Assembly (NCBI GenBank): GCA_038212015.1
Contig: JBBQUY010000058.1
Coordinates: 1 to 22,772 of the forward strand
Direction of reading: 5' to 3'
From: JAGQUL01 sp038212015
Lineage (GTDB): Bacteria; Actinomycetota; Thermoleophilia; Gaiellales; SKUG01
DNA: 22,772 bases
In this document: positions 1-7,240 of the stretch, one piece after another
How the letters are laid out: each line of letters opens with the position of its first letter
Position numbering within the stretch: position 1 is the stretch's first letter
Translations under genes and position numbers: made by a program
The notes under the pieces: model-generated
What the model was told of the DNA's origin: nothing
The model's database searches: none
The model's input: the letters and a program-made list of their open reading frames with translations, nothing else

Positions 1-48
1 CGGATCAGCGTCGCGTCCGGAGCCGACACCACGGCATGGGACGAGTGA
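1..48 (+). CDS. Possible 3' end of an upstream gene (partial)
   Basis: Frame 1 is open from the window edge to a TGA at 46-48 and would encode a C-terminal tail ending in ADTTAWDE. The next gene has a candidate start only 13 bases later, so this would fit the end of a same-strand upstream gene. Fifteen codons are too few to recognise a family, and the frame of the next gene is also open back to the edge. The call is therefore weak. Confidence 0.3.
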   Translation, partial: RISVASGADTTAWDE

Positions 49-61
49 CGGGGATGCGCCG

Positions 62-1018
62 GTGAACGTGGCCGGCACCACACGCATCGGCGCGATCGCG
101 AACGCGGTCGTGCACGTCGGCACGCCCTCGCTGCGCGGCGCGCTCGACGACGTCGCCTCTCGCGCACGAACGTCGTTCCATGTCGACGTGTTCCGGGTGG
201 GCGACGATGCCGTCGCCGACATGATCGAGGGCCTGGCTCGGCGCGACGTGTCGCTGTCGGTGCTCGCCGACACCGATGCCACCACCGGCAAGGCGGCCAA
301 GGTGTTGCGCCGACAGGCGGGCGACGGCTGGGCCGAACTCGGCACGGACCCGCTCAAGCAGCACGGCAAGTCCGCCTCGCGCGACAGCGGCGCCGAAGCG
401 TTCGTCGGGACCGATCTCGCTGACGAGGACGCGGCGCGCCGCCTCGAGCTCGGCGTGACGTTCGAAGGCGCGCCCGCCGCGGCGCTCGGACGCGTCCACG
501 CCGCCACCGCTGGCAGCGAAGCCGTGCTCGCCGGCGTGCTCGACGATGCCGCTGCCGCCGGGATCGTCATCAACGATCCGCGCACCGGCGCGCGGCACGC
601 CACCGACGCGATCGAGCTGCTCGTCGACGACCATGGCGGTCGGCTGCGCATCATGACCAAGGCCTTCGACGACGAAGTGCTCGCCGAACGCATCGCCGCC
701 GCGGTGCGCGGTCGCATGGACGAGCCGGCCGAGCTGCTCACCCACGACATTCCCAAGCGGCAGCATCGGCTGCTCGAACGCGCCGGCATCGTGGTGCACG
801 AGATCGACGAGCGCGACGCCGAACGCGCCGCCACCGCGCTGCATGGCACGCTCATCGACACCAGGCGCGGCGCGTTCATCGGCTCGCCGTACCTGGAGGA
901 GCGCGTGCTCTACGGCTCGGGCGGTCGCCAGTCGCGCGAGGTCGGCGTCCTGCTCGACGGCGATGCCGCCGCGCAGGCTCGCGCCGCCTACGACTCGCTG
1001 CTCGCCGCCAACACCTGA
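62..1018 (+). CDS. Phospholipase D-like protein with one intact and one degenerate HKD motif
   Basis: This 318-residue protein is probably a cytoplasmic member of the phospholipase D superfamily, whose enzymes break or transfer phosphodiester bonds using two HxKx4D motifs. The first motif is intact: H101, K103 and D108 in HGKSASRD, followed by a hydrophobic FVGTDL stretch where the family has GSxN-like residues. The second copy aligns as HGTLIDTR at 261-268, followed by FIGSPYL and REVGVLL. There the lysine is threonine (T263) and the aspartate is arginine (R268), so the second half-site looks catalytically altered. No signal peptide or membrane segment is visible. The GTG at 62 was chosen because a GGGG run lies about 8 bases upstream, but the frame stays open to the window edge and the protein could be longer. 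Substrate unknown. The gene converges on the ParB-like gene across a strong inverted repeat. Confidence 0.72.
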   Translation: MNVAGTTRIGAIANAVVHVGTPSLRGALDDVASRARTSFHVDVFRVGDDAVADMIEGLARRDVSLSVLADTDATTGKAAKVLRRQAGDGWAELGTDPLKQHGKSASRDSGAEAFVGTDLADEDAARRLELGVTFEGAPAAALGRVHAATAGSEAVLAGVLDDAAAAGIVINDPRTGARHATDAIELLVDDHGGRLRIMTKAFDDEVLAERIAAAVRGRMDEPAELLTHDIPKRQHRLLERAGIVVHEIDERDAERAATALHGTLIDTRRGAFIGSPYLEERVLYGSGGRQSREVGVLLDGDAAAQARAAYDSLLAANT

Positions 1019-1062
1019 TCGATCACGCGGACGTGGCCGTCGTGCTCGCTCGGACCCGATTC

Positions 1063-1117
1063 GATGAGGTGTAGCAATCTGCTATCCCAGCGGGACGTTA
1101 GATTGCTACACCTCATC
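1063..1117. terminator. 18-bp perfect inverted repeat between convergent genes (possible bidirectional terminator)
   Basis: The left arm 1063-1080 (GATGAGGTGTAGCAATCT) is perfectly complementary to the right arm 1100-1117. The 19-nt loop contains a further 4-bp stem, TCCC/GGGA around AGC at 1085-1095. The element lies between genes that end at 1018 (+) and 1156 (-), where a shared terminator would be expected. There is no clear T-tract on either side, and the arms are much AT-richer than the surroundings. It could instead be a repeat element or a protein-binding site. Confidence 0.6.
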
Positions 1118-1155
1118 CGCGGCCGGCTGATCCGAGCCCAAGACCGCGTTCGTTA

Positions 1156-2427
1156 TCAGGCGGTCACGGCGTTCGCGTCGAGCTCCATGAGCATCGCGCT
1201 CACGTGCCGGATCGCCGCGATGCGCTCCTCGAAGCCGAGCATCATCGCGTAGGCATCCGCCTGCACGCGATCGATCCCGAGCTCGTCGAGGTACTCGTCC
1301 GGCGCCCATTCGCGCAGCGAGCGTCCGAGCAGGTACGCGTCGAGTCGGTCCTCCCACGGAATCACCGGCGCCGCGGGCGGCTTGGGTCCGCTCACGGCGG
1401 CCGCAGCTTCCTTGGGCTTCATCCCGGGCGTGGGCGCGATCACCTCGCCCTTCGCATACGGGTTCTCGCCCGACAGCGGCGTGGCGGGGCGCTGAAAGTC
1501 CTCGCCCTGCACACTCGCCTGGCTGAGCGTCTGCCAGTTCGCCGACATCGCGGTCTCGTCGAGCGGCTTGCCGTCGGGGCCCATCTCGACGGTCTTGGGC
1601 GCCTGGGTATTGGGCGACTTCGGGGCGGGGCCGGCTTCCTTCTTGGCCTGTGCCGCGGTGATCTCACCCTTGGCGACCTGCTTGGCCAGCTCCGTGGCGC
1701 GCTGCTCGTCGATGCGTCCGGCTTCCGTGCCGCGACGCAGCAGGTCGGCGATCGTCACCGACAGGTCGCCCGCCTCGAGCCGGTCCTGGACCTCCTGCGG
1801 CAGGTCGAGCAGCTTCAGGTGCGTCGACGCCCACGCGGGTCGCAGGCCGAGTGACCGGGCGAGCGTGCCCGCGTCCATCTCCTCGTTCAGGTCGAGCAGC
1901 AGTCGCAGCGCCCGCGCGGCCTGCAGCGGCTCGAGCGGCACGCGCTGCACGTTCTCGGTGAGCATGAGCGCATAGACCTCGGCTTCGGTGAGGCCCTCGC
2001 GCACCTCGCACGCAGCCTCCTCGTACCCGTCGACGCCAGCGTCCACGAGCGCGCTCAGCGCGGCGTGTCGGCGATGGCCGGCGACGACGCGGTACTGCTC
2101 GAGCGCCGGGTCTGCTTCCTTGGGGAGTTCGCCGTCGGCGCTCGAATCCGGATTCCACGGGCGCACGAGCAGCGGCGTCAGCAGCCCGACCTCGCGGATC
2201 GAGAGCGCGAGCTCCTGGATCTCCGGCAGATCGAGGCGGATGTTCTCGCCCGGATGCAGCTGCGCGACGTGCACCTGGCGCGTCACGCGCGCTCTGGTGG
2301 CCAGCCCGGGACGCTGCGGCGTCTCGCGGAGCTCCGTGGCTCGTCGCTCGCGCTTCTTGGCCTTGGCGGCCTCCTCGCGCTGCGCCTTCTTCTCTTCTGC
2401 GATCTGGAACTCGTCAACGTCACCCAT
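1156..2427 (-). CDS. ParB/RepB/Spo0J-family DNA-binding protein (orphan)
   Basis: This 423-residue protein contains the ParB nuclease-like N-terminal domain at about residues 50-165. The arginine motif is AGHRRHAA (116-123, a variant of GERRxRA), and it also has LTENVQRVPLEPLQAARAL. A KorB/ParB helix-turn-helix region follows at about 170-235. The first 35 residues are a highly charged, probably helical stretch. Residues 265-345 are proline-rich and low in complexity, and a helical C-terminal module (about 348-423) has no obvious ParB dimerisation signature. ParB proteins bind parS-like sites and act as CTP-dependent clamps in segregation; related orphans regulate transcription. No ParA lies beside it, so this is probably not the chromosomal segregation ParB. 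The minus strand has TACACT seven bases before the ATG, which fits a leaderless promoter, and no Shine-Dalgarno sequence is seen. Confidence 0.85.
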   Translation of the reverse strand: MGDVDEFQIAEEKKAQREEAAKAKKRERRATELRETPQRPGLATRARVTRQVHVAQLHPGENIRLDLPEIQELALSIREVGLLTPLLVRPWNPDSSADGELPKEADPALEQYRVVAGHRRHAALSALVDAGVDGYEEAACEVREGLTEAEVYALMLTENVQRVPLEPLQAARALRLLLDLNEEMDAGTLARSLGLRPAWASTHLKLLDLPQEVQDRLEAGDLSVTIADLLRRGTEAGRIDEQRATELAKQVAKGEITAAQAKKEAGPAPKSPNTQAPKTVEMGPDGKPLDETAMSANWQTLSQASVQGEDFQRPATPLSGENPYAKGEVIAPTPGMKPKEAAAAVSGPKPPAAPVIPWEDRLDAYLLGRSLREWAPDEYLDELGIDRVQADAYAMMLGFEERIAAIRHVSAMLMELDANAVTA

Positions 2428-2440
2428 GGCGAGAAGTGTA
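2421..2440 (-). promoter_or_regulatory. Putative leaderless -10 element of the ParB-like gene
   Basis: Reading the minus strand, TACACT is followed by seven bases and then the ATG at 2427. This places the expected transcription start at or next to the start codon. No ribosome-binding sequence is present and no convincing -35 box was found. The assignment rests on spacing and hexamer only. Confidence 0.35.
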
Positions 2441-2484
2441 GGGAGGGGGTCGGTTGCAGCCTGCTACCGACCGCCGCGGATTGG

Positions 2485-2524
2485 TTGTCGCGAACCACTC
2501 ACCCTGTTAGATTCGGTTACCGAA
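2485..2524 (+). promoter_or_regulatory. Sigma70-type promoter with a palindromic operator candidate for the HPt-response regulator pair
   Basis: A -35 box TTGTCG (2485-2490) and a -10 box TAGATT (2508-2513) are separated by exactly 17 bases, the standard spacing. A 13-base palindrome, TTCGGTTACCGAA (2512-2524), overlaps the -10 end and the expected start site near 2520, where a bound repressor would block initiation. GGTTGTCG occurs at 2483-2490 and again at 2531-2538. The promoter faces the HPt gene that begins at 2566. Confidence 0.55.
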
Positions 2525-2565
2525 CGTCGCGGTTGTCGAAGGAAGCGCCGCGAGCAGGGGGGAAT

Positions 2566-2892
2566 GTGACAGAGCCGACGCAGTCCGTCATGCAGGAGCT
2601 GCGCGCCACGCTGTGGCGCCGCGTCGGCGACGCCACGCACGCTCATGTCGCCGACCTGGCCACCGCGCTCATCGGCCTCCAGCAAGCGCCGGGCGACGAG
2701 GACCTGCTCGCGCGCGGCGTGCAGCTCGCACACTCGATCGCCGGCAGCGCCGGGGTCTACGGATTCGACGACGAAGCCCGCGCCGCCAACGAGCTCGAAG
2801 GTCTGCTCCGCGAGTGGCCCGGCGCCTCCGGCATCGCGCCCGCGCTTGATCTGCTGGATCGCCTGCAGCGCGGGTTCGAGGTGTCGACATGA
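2566..2892 (+). CDS. Histidine-containing phosphotransfer (HPt) domain protein
   Basis: This is a 108-residue single-domain protein. Residues 52-75 read VQLAHSIAGSAGVYGFDDEA, the classic HPt pattern HxLxGSAxxxGF, which makes H56 the predicted phospho-accepting histidine. HPt domains are small helical bundles that relay phosphate between a hybrid histidine kinase and a response regulator. The GTG start at 2566 is favoured by a very strong ribosome-binding site (AGGGGGGAA) just upstream and by the family length. The frame is open further upstream but without recognisable content. The stop overlaps the ATG of the response regulator by 4 bases (ATGA), so the two are translationally coupled and probably partners. 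No histidine kinase is present in the window, so the phosphate donor is encoded elsewhere. Confidence 0.82.
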   Translation: MTEPTQSVMQELRATLWRRVGDATHAHVADLATALIGLQQAPGDEDLLARGVQLAHSIAGSAGVYGFDDEARAANELEGLLREWPGASGIAPALDLLDRLQRGFEVST

Positions 2893-3512
2893 TCGAGCCG
2901 ACGCCCATCGACGTGGTGATCGCCGACGACCACGAGCTCGTTCGCGCGGCCATCGCAGTGCACCTGGCCGATGGTGGTCGCGCCCGCTGCGTGGGAGAGG
3001 CCGCCACGGGCGCAGAAGCGATCGCGCTCATCGCCGAGCTCCAGCCGCCGGTCGCGTTCGTGGACGTCGGGCTCCCCGACATGGAGGGGTTCGACGTCGT
3101 CGAGGCGATCGTCGAGGCCGGCCTGCCCACGCGCGTGGTGCTCGTGTCCTCGCGCATCAGCAGCGCGCTCGTGCAGCGCGGCTTCGACGCCGGCGCATGG
3201 GGCTACCTGTCGAAGGTCTCGTCGGTGGAGCTGCTGCCGCAGGCACTGGATGCAGTCGTCGCCGGCGCGCGCTACGTCGACCCGGAAGTCGCGGGCGACC
3301 TGCTGCAACCCGCGTCGGAACTGCTGTCAGCCACCGAGCTGCGAGTGCTCGAGCACATGGCAGCCGGGCGCGACGATGCCGCGATCGCATTCCAGCTCCA
3401 GCTCGATGCCGCGGCCGTGACCGATCACGTCGCGTCGCTCATCGACAAGCTCGGCTGCTCCACACGTGCGTCGGCGATCAGCCACGCGATCCGCGAGGGC
3501 ATGGCCGAGTAG
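2889..3512 (+). CDS. NarL/FixJ-type response regulator (receiver plus LuxR HTH)
   Basis: This 207-residue two-domain transcription regulator has a receiver domain (about 6-125) with the acidic pair D13/D14, the phosphoacceptor D59 (FVDVGLPDMEG), the switch serine S87/S88 and the conserved K109 (GYLSK). The C-terminal LuxR/GerE helix-turn-helix begins near 143 (LSATELRVLEHMAAG) and runs through HVASLIDKLGCSTRASAISHA. All residues needed for phosphorylation are present, so it should be an active switch. It is coupled to the HPt gene by a 4-base overlap, which suggests direct phosphotransfer from H56 of that protein to D59. Its DNA target is unknown; the palindrome at 2512-2524 is a candidate for autoregulation. 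It ends 18 bases from the convergent protease gene. Confidence 0.92.
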   Translation: MIEPTPIDVVIADDHELVRAAIAVHLADGGRARCVGEAATGAEAIALIAELQPPVAFVDVGLPDMEGFDVVEAIVEAGLPTRVVLVSSRISSALVQRGFDAGAWGYLSKVSSVELLPQALDAVVAGARYVDPEVAGDLLQPASELLSATELRVLEHMAAGRDDAAIAFQLQLDAAAVTDHVASLIDKLGCSTRASAISHAIREGMAE

Positions 3513-3530
3513 GTCGCGATCGACCGGGAG

Positions 3531-4766
3531 CTACCAGCCCGCAATCGAGAGCAGGCCCTCGGAGTTCCCGTCGGGATCGCCGATCCACGGGCTCGGCATC
3601 GAGCGAGCCGCGAGCAGTGCCGCGCGCGTCGCATCGGCGCCGTCGGTGGTGCGTGAGCGGTGCAGCGCTGCCGCACCTGCCACGTGCGGCGCCGCCATGC
3701 TCGTACCGGAGATCGTGTTGTAGCTGCCGCCCTTCCACGTGGAGGCGATGCACACGCCGGGCGCTGCCAGGTCGACCGGTGCGCCCCAGTTGGAGAAGTT
3801 CGCGAACGTCTCTTCCTCGTCGACGCGGCACGGCGTGCCCTCGCTCGAACCGGATGCGGCAGTACCGTCGAAGTCCGCCCATGCGGAGACAGTGAATACC
3901 TCGTCGTAGGCGGCGGGCGTGAAGCCTGCTGCGTTGGAGGAGTCGTTGCCCGCGGCGACGATCACGTTGACGTCGTTGCTGGTCAGCCGGCAGATCGCCT
4001 GGCGCAGCGCGTCCGAGGTGGCGCCGCAGGTGCCGGTCTGTGTGCCGGGACCGCCGAGGCTCAGGTTCGCGATCTCGATGCCGGGGTTGGCCGCCACCCA
4101 GTCGATCCCGCAGACCACTGCAGACCATGAGCCCGAGCCCGTGTTGTCGAGCACGCGCACCGCATGCAGGCGCACGCCAGGCGCGACGCCCACGACGCCA
4201 AAGCCGTTGTCGCGCGCACCGATCGTGCCGGCAACGTGCGTGCCGTGTCCATGGCCGTCGCCGAAGGAGCGGCCGGTCGAGCAGTTGGTGCCGCCCACGA
4301 CGTTGAGATCCGGATGCTTCGGATCGATCCCGGTGTCGATCACCGCGACATCGATCGCAGTGGAGACGAGGTCGTTGGAGACGGAGCCGTCGTAGCGGAA
4401 CTCTGCCTGGCCGATGCGCGTGATGCCGGTCGGAACCGACTGCACCTGCGGCGTGGTCGTCTCACCGCCACCCTTTACCGGCTTGCCGAGCGAGATCACG
4501 CGGTCGACCGACACGAAGCGAACGGCGGGGTCGCGCTGCACCTTGGCGAGCGTCGCATCCGAGAGCGTCGCCGCGTAGCCGCGCAGTGCGTGGCGATACA
4601 CGTGCTCGGGTGCCGCGCCATGGCGCTTCGCTGCAGTGACCGGGCTCGCGCCGTCGTGCAGGACGACGATGTAGCGGCCGGCCGCGGCGGCGCTCGATGC
4701 GCTGAGCAGCAGCAGCGACAGCATCGCCGTGAGTACGAGCAGGAAACGGGGAGCGCGAACCGACAT
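3531..4766 (-). CDS. Secreted subtilisin-like serine protease (peptidase S8)
   Basis: This 411-residue preproenzyme has a signal peptide at residues 1-29 (a run of hydrophobic L/A residues ending SSAAAAG). An inhibitor I9-type propeptide occupies about 31-92 (RYIVVLHDGASPVTAAKRHG through VRFVSVDRV). The S8 catalytic domain follows from about 115. The full catalytic triad is present: D144 in VIDTGID, H174 in GHGTHVAGT and S356 in SGTSMAAPHVAG, with oxyanion asparagine N274 in AAGND. It should be exported, self-process its propeptide and act as a broad extracellular endopeptidase. The C-terminus ends soon after the catalytic core (IAGW) with no extra domain or sorting signal. Cysteines C162, C219, C247, C259, C313 and C339 could form disulphides. 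The gene stands alone between the convergent response regulator and tRNA-Pro. Confidence 0.93.
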   Translation of the reverse strand: MSVRAPRFLLVLTAMLSLLLLSASSAAAAGRYIVVLHDGASPVTAAKRHGAAPEHVYRHALRGYAATLSDATLAKVQRDPAVRFVSVDRVISLGKPVKGGGETTTPQVQSVPTGITRIGQAEFRYDGSVSNDLVSTAIDVAVIDTGIDPKHPDLNVVGGTNCSTGRSFGDGHGHGTHVAGTIGARDNGFGVVGVAPGVRLHAVRVLDNTGSGSWSAVVCGIDWVAANPGIEIANLSLGGPGTQTGTCGATSDALRQAICRLTSNDVNVIVAAGNDSSNAAGFTPAAYDEVFTVSAWADFDGTAASGSSEGTPCRVDEEETFANFSNWGAPVDLAAPGVCIASTWKGGSYNTISGTSMAAPHVAGAAALHRSRTTDGADATRAALLAARSMPSPWIGDPDGNSEGLLSIAGW

Positions 4767-4882
4767 GGGAGCCTCGAAAGCCTGGGGAGCAGGGAGCGAC
4801 CACCCAGCCTATCGTTTCGATCAGCGAATCGGTTACGCCGGTGCGCGAAGTACCTGCCCAGGCATTCGGGCAGCATCGATAG

Positions 4883-4956
4883 TCGGGGTGACTGGATTCG
4901 AACCAGCGATCTCCTCGTCCCAAACGAGGCGCCTTACCAGGCTAGGCCACACCCCG
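4883..4956 (-). tRNA. tRNA-Pro (anticodon UGG)
   Basis: On the minus strand a complete 74-nt cloverleaf can be folded. The acceptor stem CGGGGTG/CACCCCG is followed by discriminator A. The D-stem is GCCT/AGGC, the anticodon stem CCTCG/CGAGG has loop TTTGGGA (anticodon TGG), and the T-arm is GCTGG-TTCGAAT-CCAGT. The CCA end is not encoded. A -10-like TAGACT lies at 4967-4972 on the minus strand, ten bases before the mature 5' end, which fits its own promoter. Confidence 0.96.
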
Positions 4957-5055
4957 GAGCTGGCTCAGTCTAGCGGGGATTCCGGATTCCGCGTGAGCTC
5001 GTCGGAAACACGCGAACGAGACACGTACACGAACTCAGGTCCATCCGCGGCATGA

Positions 5056-6927
5056 TCAGCCGGTCACTTGGCGGCTGCGCTCGAGATCGTCGGCCACCAG
5101 TCGGCTCGTGATGCGCTCGAGTTCCGCGTCGTCGACGTGGTCGAAGCGGTAGGCCTCACGCACGAACGGGGCAAGGTCTGCACGATAGTCGTGTCCGTTG
5201 GACGCGAACTCGCCCGGCACCACGGTCGCCGCGTTCTTGGCATCGAGCGCCGACTGCAGGAAGGTGACACCCGGTGTCCACGACATCTCGTCGGGCACCG
5301 TCTCGGGGCGATTGCCGCGCAGCCACGCCGGCTCCTGCACGAGCATGTCGACGCCGAACTTCGCGACCGGGTCGTTGTCGTGTGTCAACAGCACCACGCG
5401 CATGCGGTCGTTGACCGAGTCGGGTCGCGCCTGAAGTTCCTCGATCGAGTCGAACTCGCCCACGAGCGTGGGGTCGACGTCGTCTCGAGGCGTGCCGAGC
5501 ACCTGCTGGCGCCACTCGCTCCGGAAGGGTGAGCCGCTCCACAGTGCACGATCGACCCCGGCGCGCTGGAGGGCATCGGTGCCTTCGTGCAGGAACACGT
5601 CCTGTGTGGTGTGCGCGCCCAGGCTCTCGCCATACATCACCAGCCGTGGTCGGCGAGCTTCCGGAATCTCGCGCAGCCGCGACTCGATCGCGTCCAGCAG
5701 CGCCGCGTTCTGTCGCGCGCCGGGGGAGACACGGTCCGCCGACAGTACCGAGGGACGCGAGCCGTACTGCATCGCGACCGTAGCGACGTCGCCACGCGAC
5801 ATGTACTCGGAGGCGGCGATCGGGATCGGGTTCACGAAGCCGGTGCCGCTGGGCGAGGCGAACACCAGCATCGAGCGCTCGAACGCTCCGGTGCGCTCGA
5901 GCTCGCCCATGGCGAGCTGCACGCGCTCGTCGATCGTCGCGCCGGCAGGCGTTCCGACATAGACGCGAATCGGATCGACGGCTGGTGCGCCCGTTACTTC
6001 CGTGATCGTGGCCGCCGGCACGGCTTCGGACACGAAGCGGCGGCCCTGGCGACCGAGCACGTCAAAACCGACCAGGCTTCCGGGCCCGCCTGACACGTTC
6101 GGCATCGTCGGCGGCGTGTCGTATGCGGGCTCGAGCTTGTGGTTGGAACGCTCGAACGCGCCGGCAGCCTTGCCCACTGCCAACGCGCCCAGGCCACCGA
6201 CGATTCCCAGCACCGCAGCGTGGCCCGCGATTCGCCACGCCGATGCCGGACCCGGAAGTCGCGACGCGAGCCCGCCACCGATCACGCCACCACCGGCTCG
6301 GCCGAGCGCGATCATGCCACCGACCGCGCCAGCCACACCGAGCCCGATGCCGATCGGGCGCAGCGCGGATCCGGGGCTGTCATCGCCACCATGCGCGCGA
6401 GCTGACCGGTCGAGGTTGCGGGTCAGTGCGCCGGCGCCGACTCCCAGAACCGCGGCGCCGATCAGCGCCGGGCCGATCACGCGGCCAGCCGGCACGCGAG
6501 CAGCGATCATCGTATGCGCCGCGGCGCCCGCGCCGACTGCGGCGGCCGCACCGGCGCCGAGCATCGTCACCATGCCTGCCGACCGTATCGCCGAGCGGCC
6601 CACCGACTCGCCGTCTTCGCGACGCGCCGCAAGCATCGCGACGCCACCCACAGCAGCAAGTGCGAGCGGTCCCGCGACTCGTGCAATTGCCGGGCCGGCG
6701 CCGAGCCGAGCTGCACCGGTGGTCGCGGCGGACGCGGCGCGATAGGCCGCAGCGCCCACTGCGAATCCGCCCAGCATCGACCCACCCGTAACGAGCGCCT
6801 GGTCAAGCGTGGGGCGCGGCATCAGTGTCGGGGAGAACGACGCGACCGCGGCGGCGCCGCCCAGCAGCGCGCCCGCCTGCACGGCAGGCCTGGCTGCAAA
6901 CGTCCCGATCGTCGACGCGATCCCCAT
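5056..6927 (-). CDS. Membrane alpha/beta-hydrolase, Abhydrolase_9 family
   Basis: The start at 6927 gives 623 residues. The first 260 or so are very rich in Gly/Ala with repeated hydrophobic stretches and FSPTLMPRPTLDQALVTGG, which resembles the family's membrane N-domain. The C-terminal half carries the hydrolase domain (from about 315), with the family pattern IRVYVG, GELERTGAF, SPSGTGFV, EYMSRGDVATVAMQYGSRPS and the nucleophile elbow GESLGA (serine about 435). A later stretch, LTHDNDPVAKF, probably supplies the acid. These proteins are mostly actinobacterial membrane hydrolases of unknown substrate, thought to act on lipids or esters at the envelope. Thirty-seven more residues could be read from an ATG at 7038, but they are rich in Arg and Cys and look non-coding. 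The gene stands alone, downstream of no partner, and diverges from the delta-60 gene. Confidence 0.85.
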   Translation of the reverse strand: MGIASTIGTFAARPAVQAGALLGGAAAVASFSPTLMPRPTLDQALVTGGSMLGGFAVGAAAYRAASAATTGAARLGAGPAIARVAGPLALAAVGGVAMLAARREDGESVGRSAIRSAGMVTMLGAGAAAAVGAGAAAHTMIAARVPAGRVIGPALIGAAVLGVGAGALTRNLDRSARAHGGDDSPGSALRPIGIGLGVAGAVGGMIALGRAGGGVIGGGLASRLPGPASAWRIAGHAAVLGIVGGLGALAVGKAAGAFERSNHKLEPAYDTPPTMPNVSGGPGSLVGFDVLGRQGRRFVSEAVPAATITEVTGAPAVDPIRVYVGTPAGATIDERVQLAMGELERTGAFERSMLVFASPSGTGFVNPIPIAASEYMSRGDVATVAMQYGSRPSVLSADRVSPGARQNAALLDAIESRLREIPEARRPRLVMYGESLGAHTTQDVFLHEGTDALQRAGVDRALWSGSPFRSEWRQQVLGTPRDDVDPTLVGEFDSIEELQARPDSVNDRMRVVLLTHDNDPVAKFGVDMLVQEPAWLRGNRPETVPDEMSWTPGVTFLQSALDAKNAATVVPGEFASNGHDYRADLAPFVREAYRFDHVDDAELERITSRLVADDLERSRQVTG

Positions 6928-7240
6928 GCTCCGCTCGTCCCGTTGGTCACGCGCGGCCGTCCCGCCGCACTGCGTCCTCCCTGTGCATCGAGACGAGCAG
7001 GGCCGATCGTTGCGTGCGACGCGTCGCACGCTCGGCATTGCGCCAGTTCGACTTTGGAAACATCCGGTGTCAGCCAGGTAACGAGCCGATCATGCATGAC
7101 GTCCCCCTCGTTCCTGCCACATGCCAGCGAACCATGGAACCGCCGAGACGGGGCGGCCTACAAACCGCATCTCGATCGATCCGTCCGCTCGTGGGACACG
7201 GAGTCCTCATCTCGGGCGGCGATGCTGCCGATGAACCTAG
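6928..7240. other. Divergent intergenic region without a recognised gene
   Basis: About 310 bases separate the start of the membrane hydrolase (-) from the delta-60 repeat gene (+). It must hold both promoters, but I found no convincing -35/-10 pair. The only structure noted is the short palindrome TCATGCATGA at 7090-7099. Part of the left side would be coding if the hydrolase starts at 7038 instead of 6927. Confidence 0.5.

Noticed and set aside
5..844. 279-residue minus-strand open frame opposite the PLD-like gene
   Set aside because: No recognisable domain, Val/Gly/Asp/Arg-rich antisense composition, and the plus-strand frame has an intact HKD motif.
1097..1103. GTTAGAT resembles an integron attC core site (GTTRRRY)
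   Set aside because: There is no partner RYYYAAC site at the expected distance, no integrase, and the heptamer is simply part of the 18-bp inverted repeat.
3512..3525. Short hairpin GGTCG-CGAT-CGACC between convergent genes
   Set aside because: A 5-bp stem with no T-tract is common by chance at this GC content, so it is not called as a terminator.
7090..7099. Palindrome TCATGCATGA as an operator
   Set aside because: A single short palindrome with no associated promoter elements is not enough to call a regulatory site.
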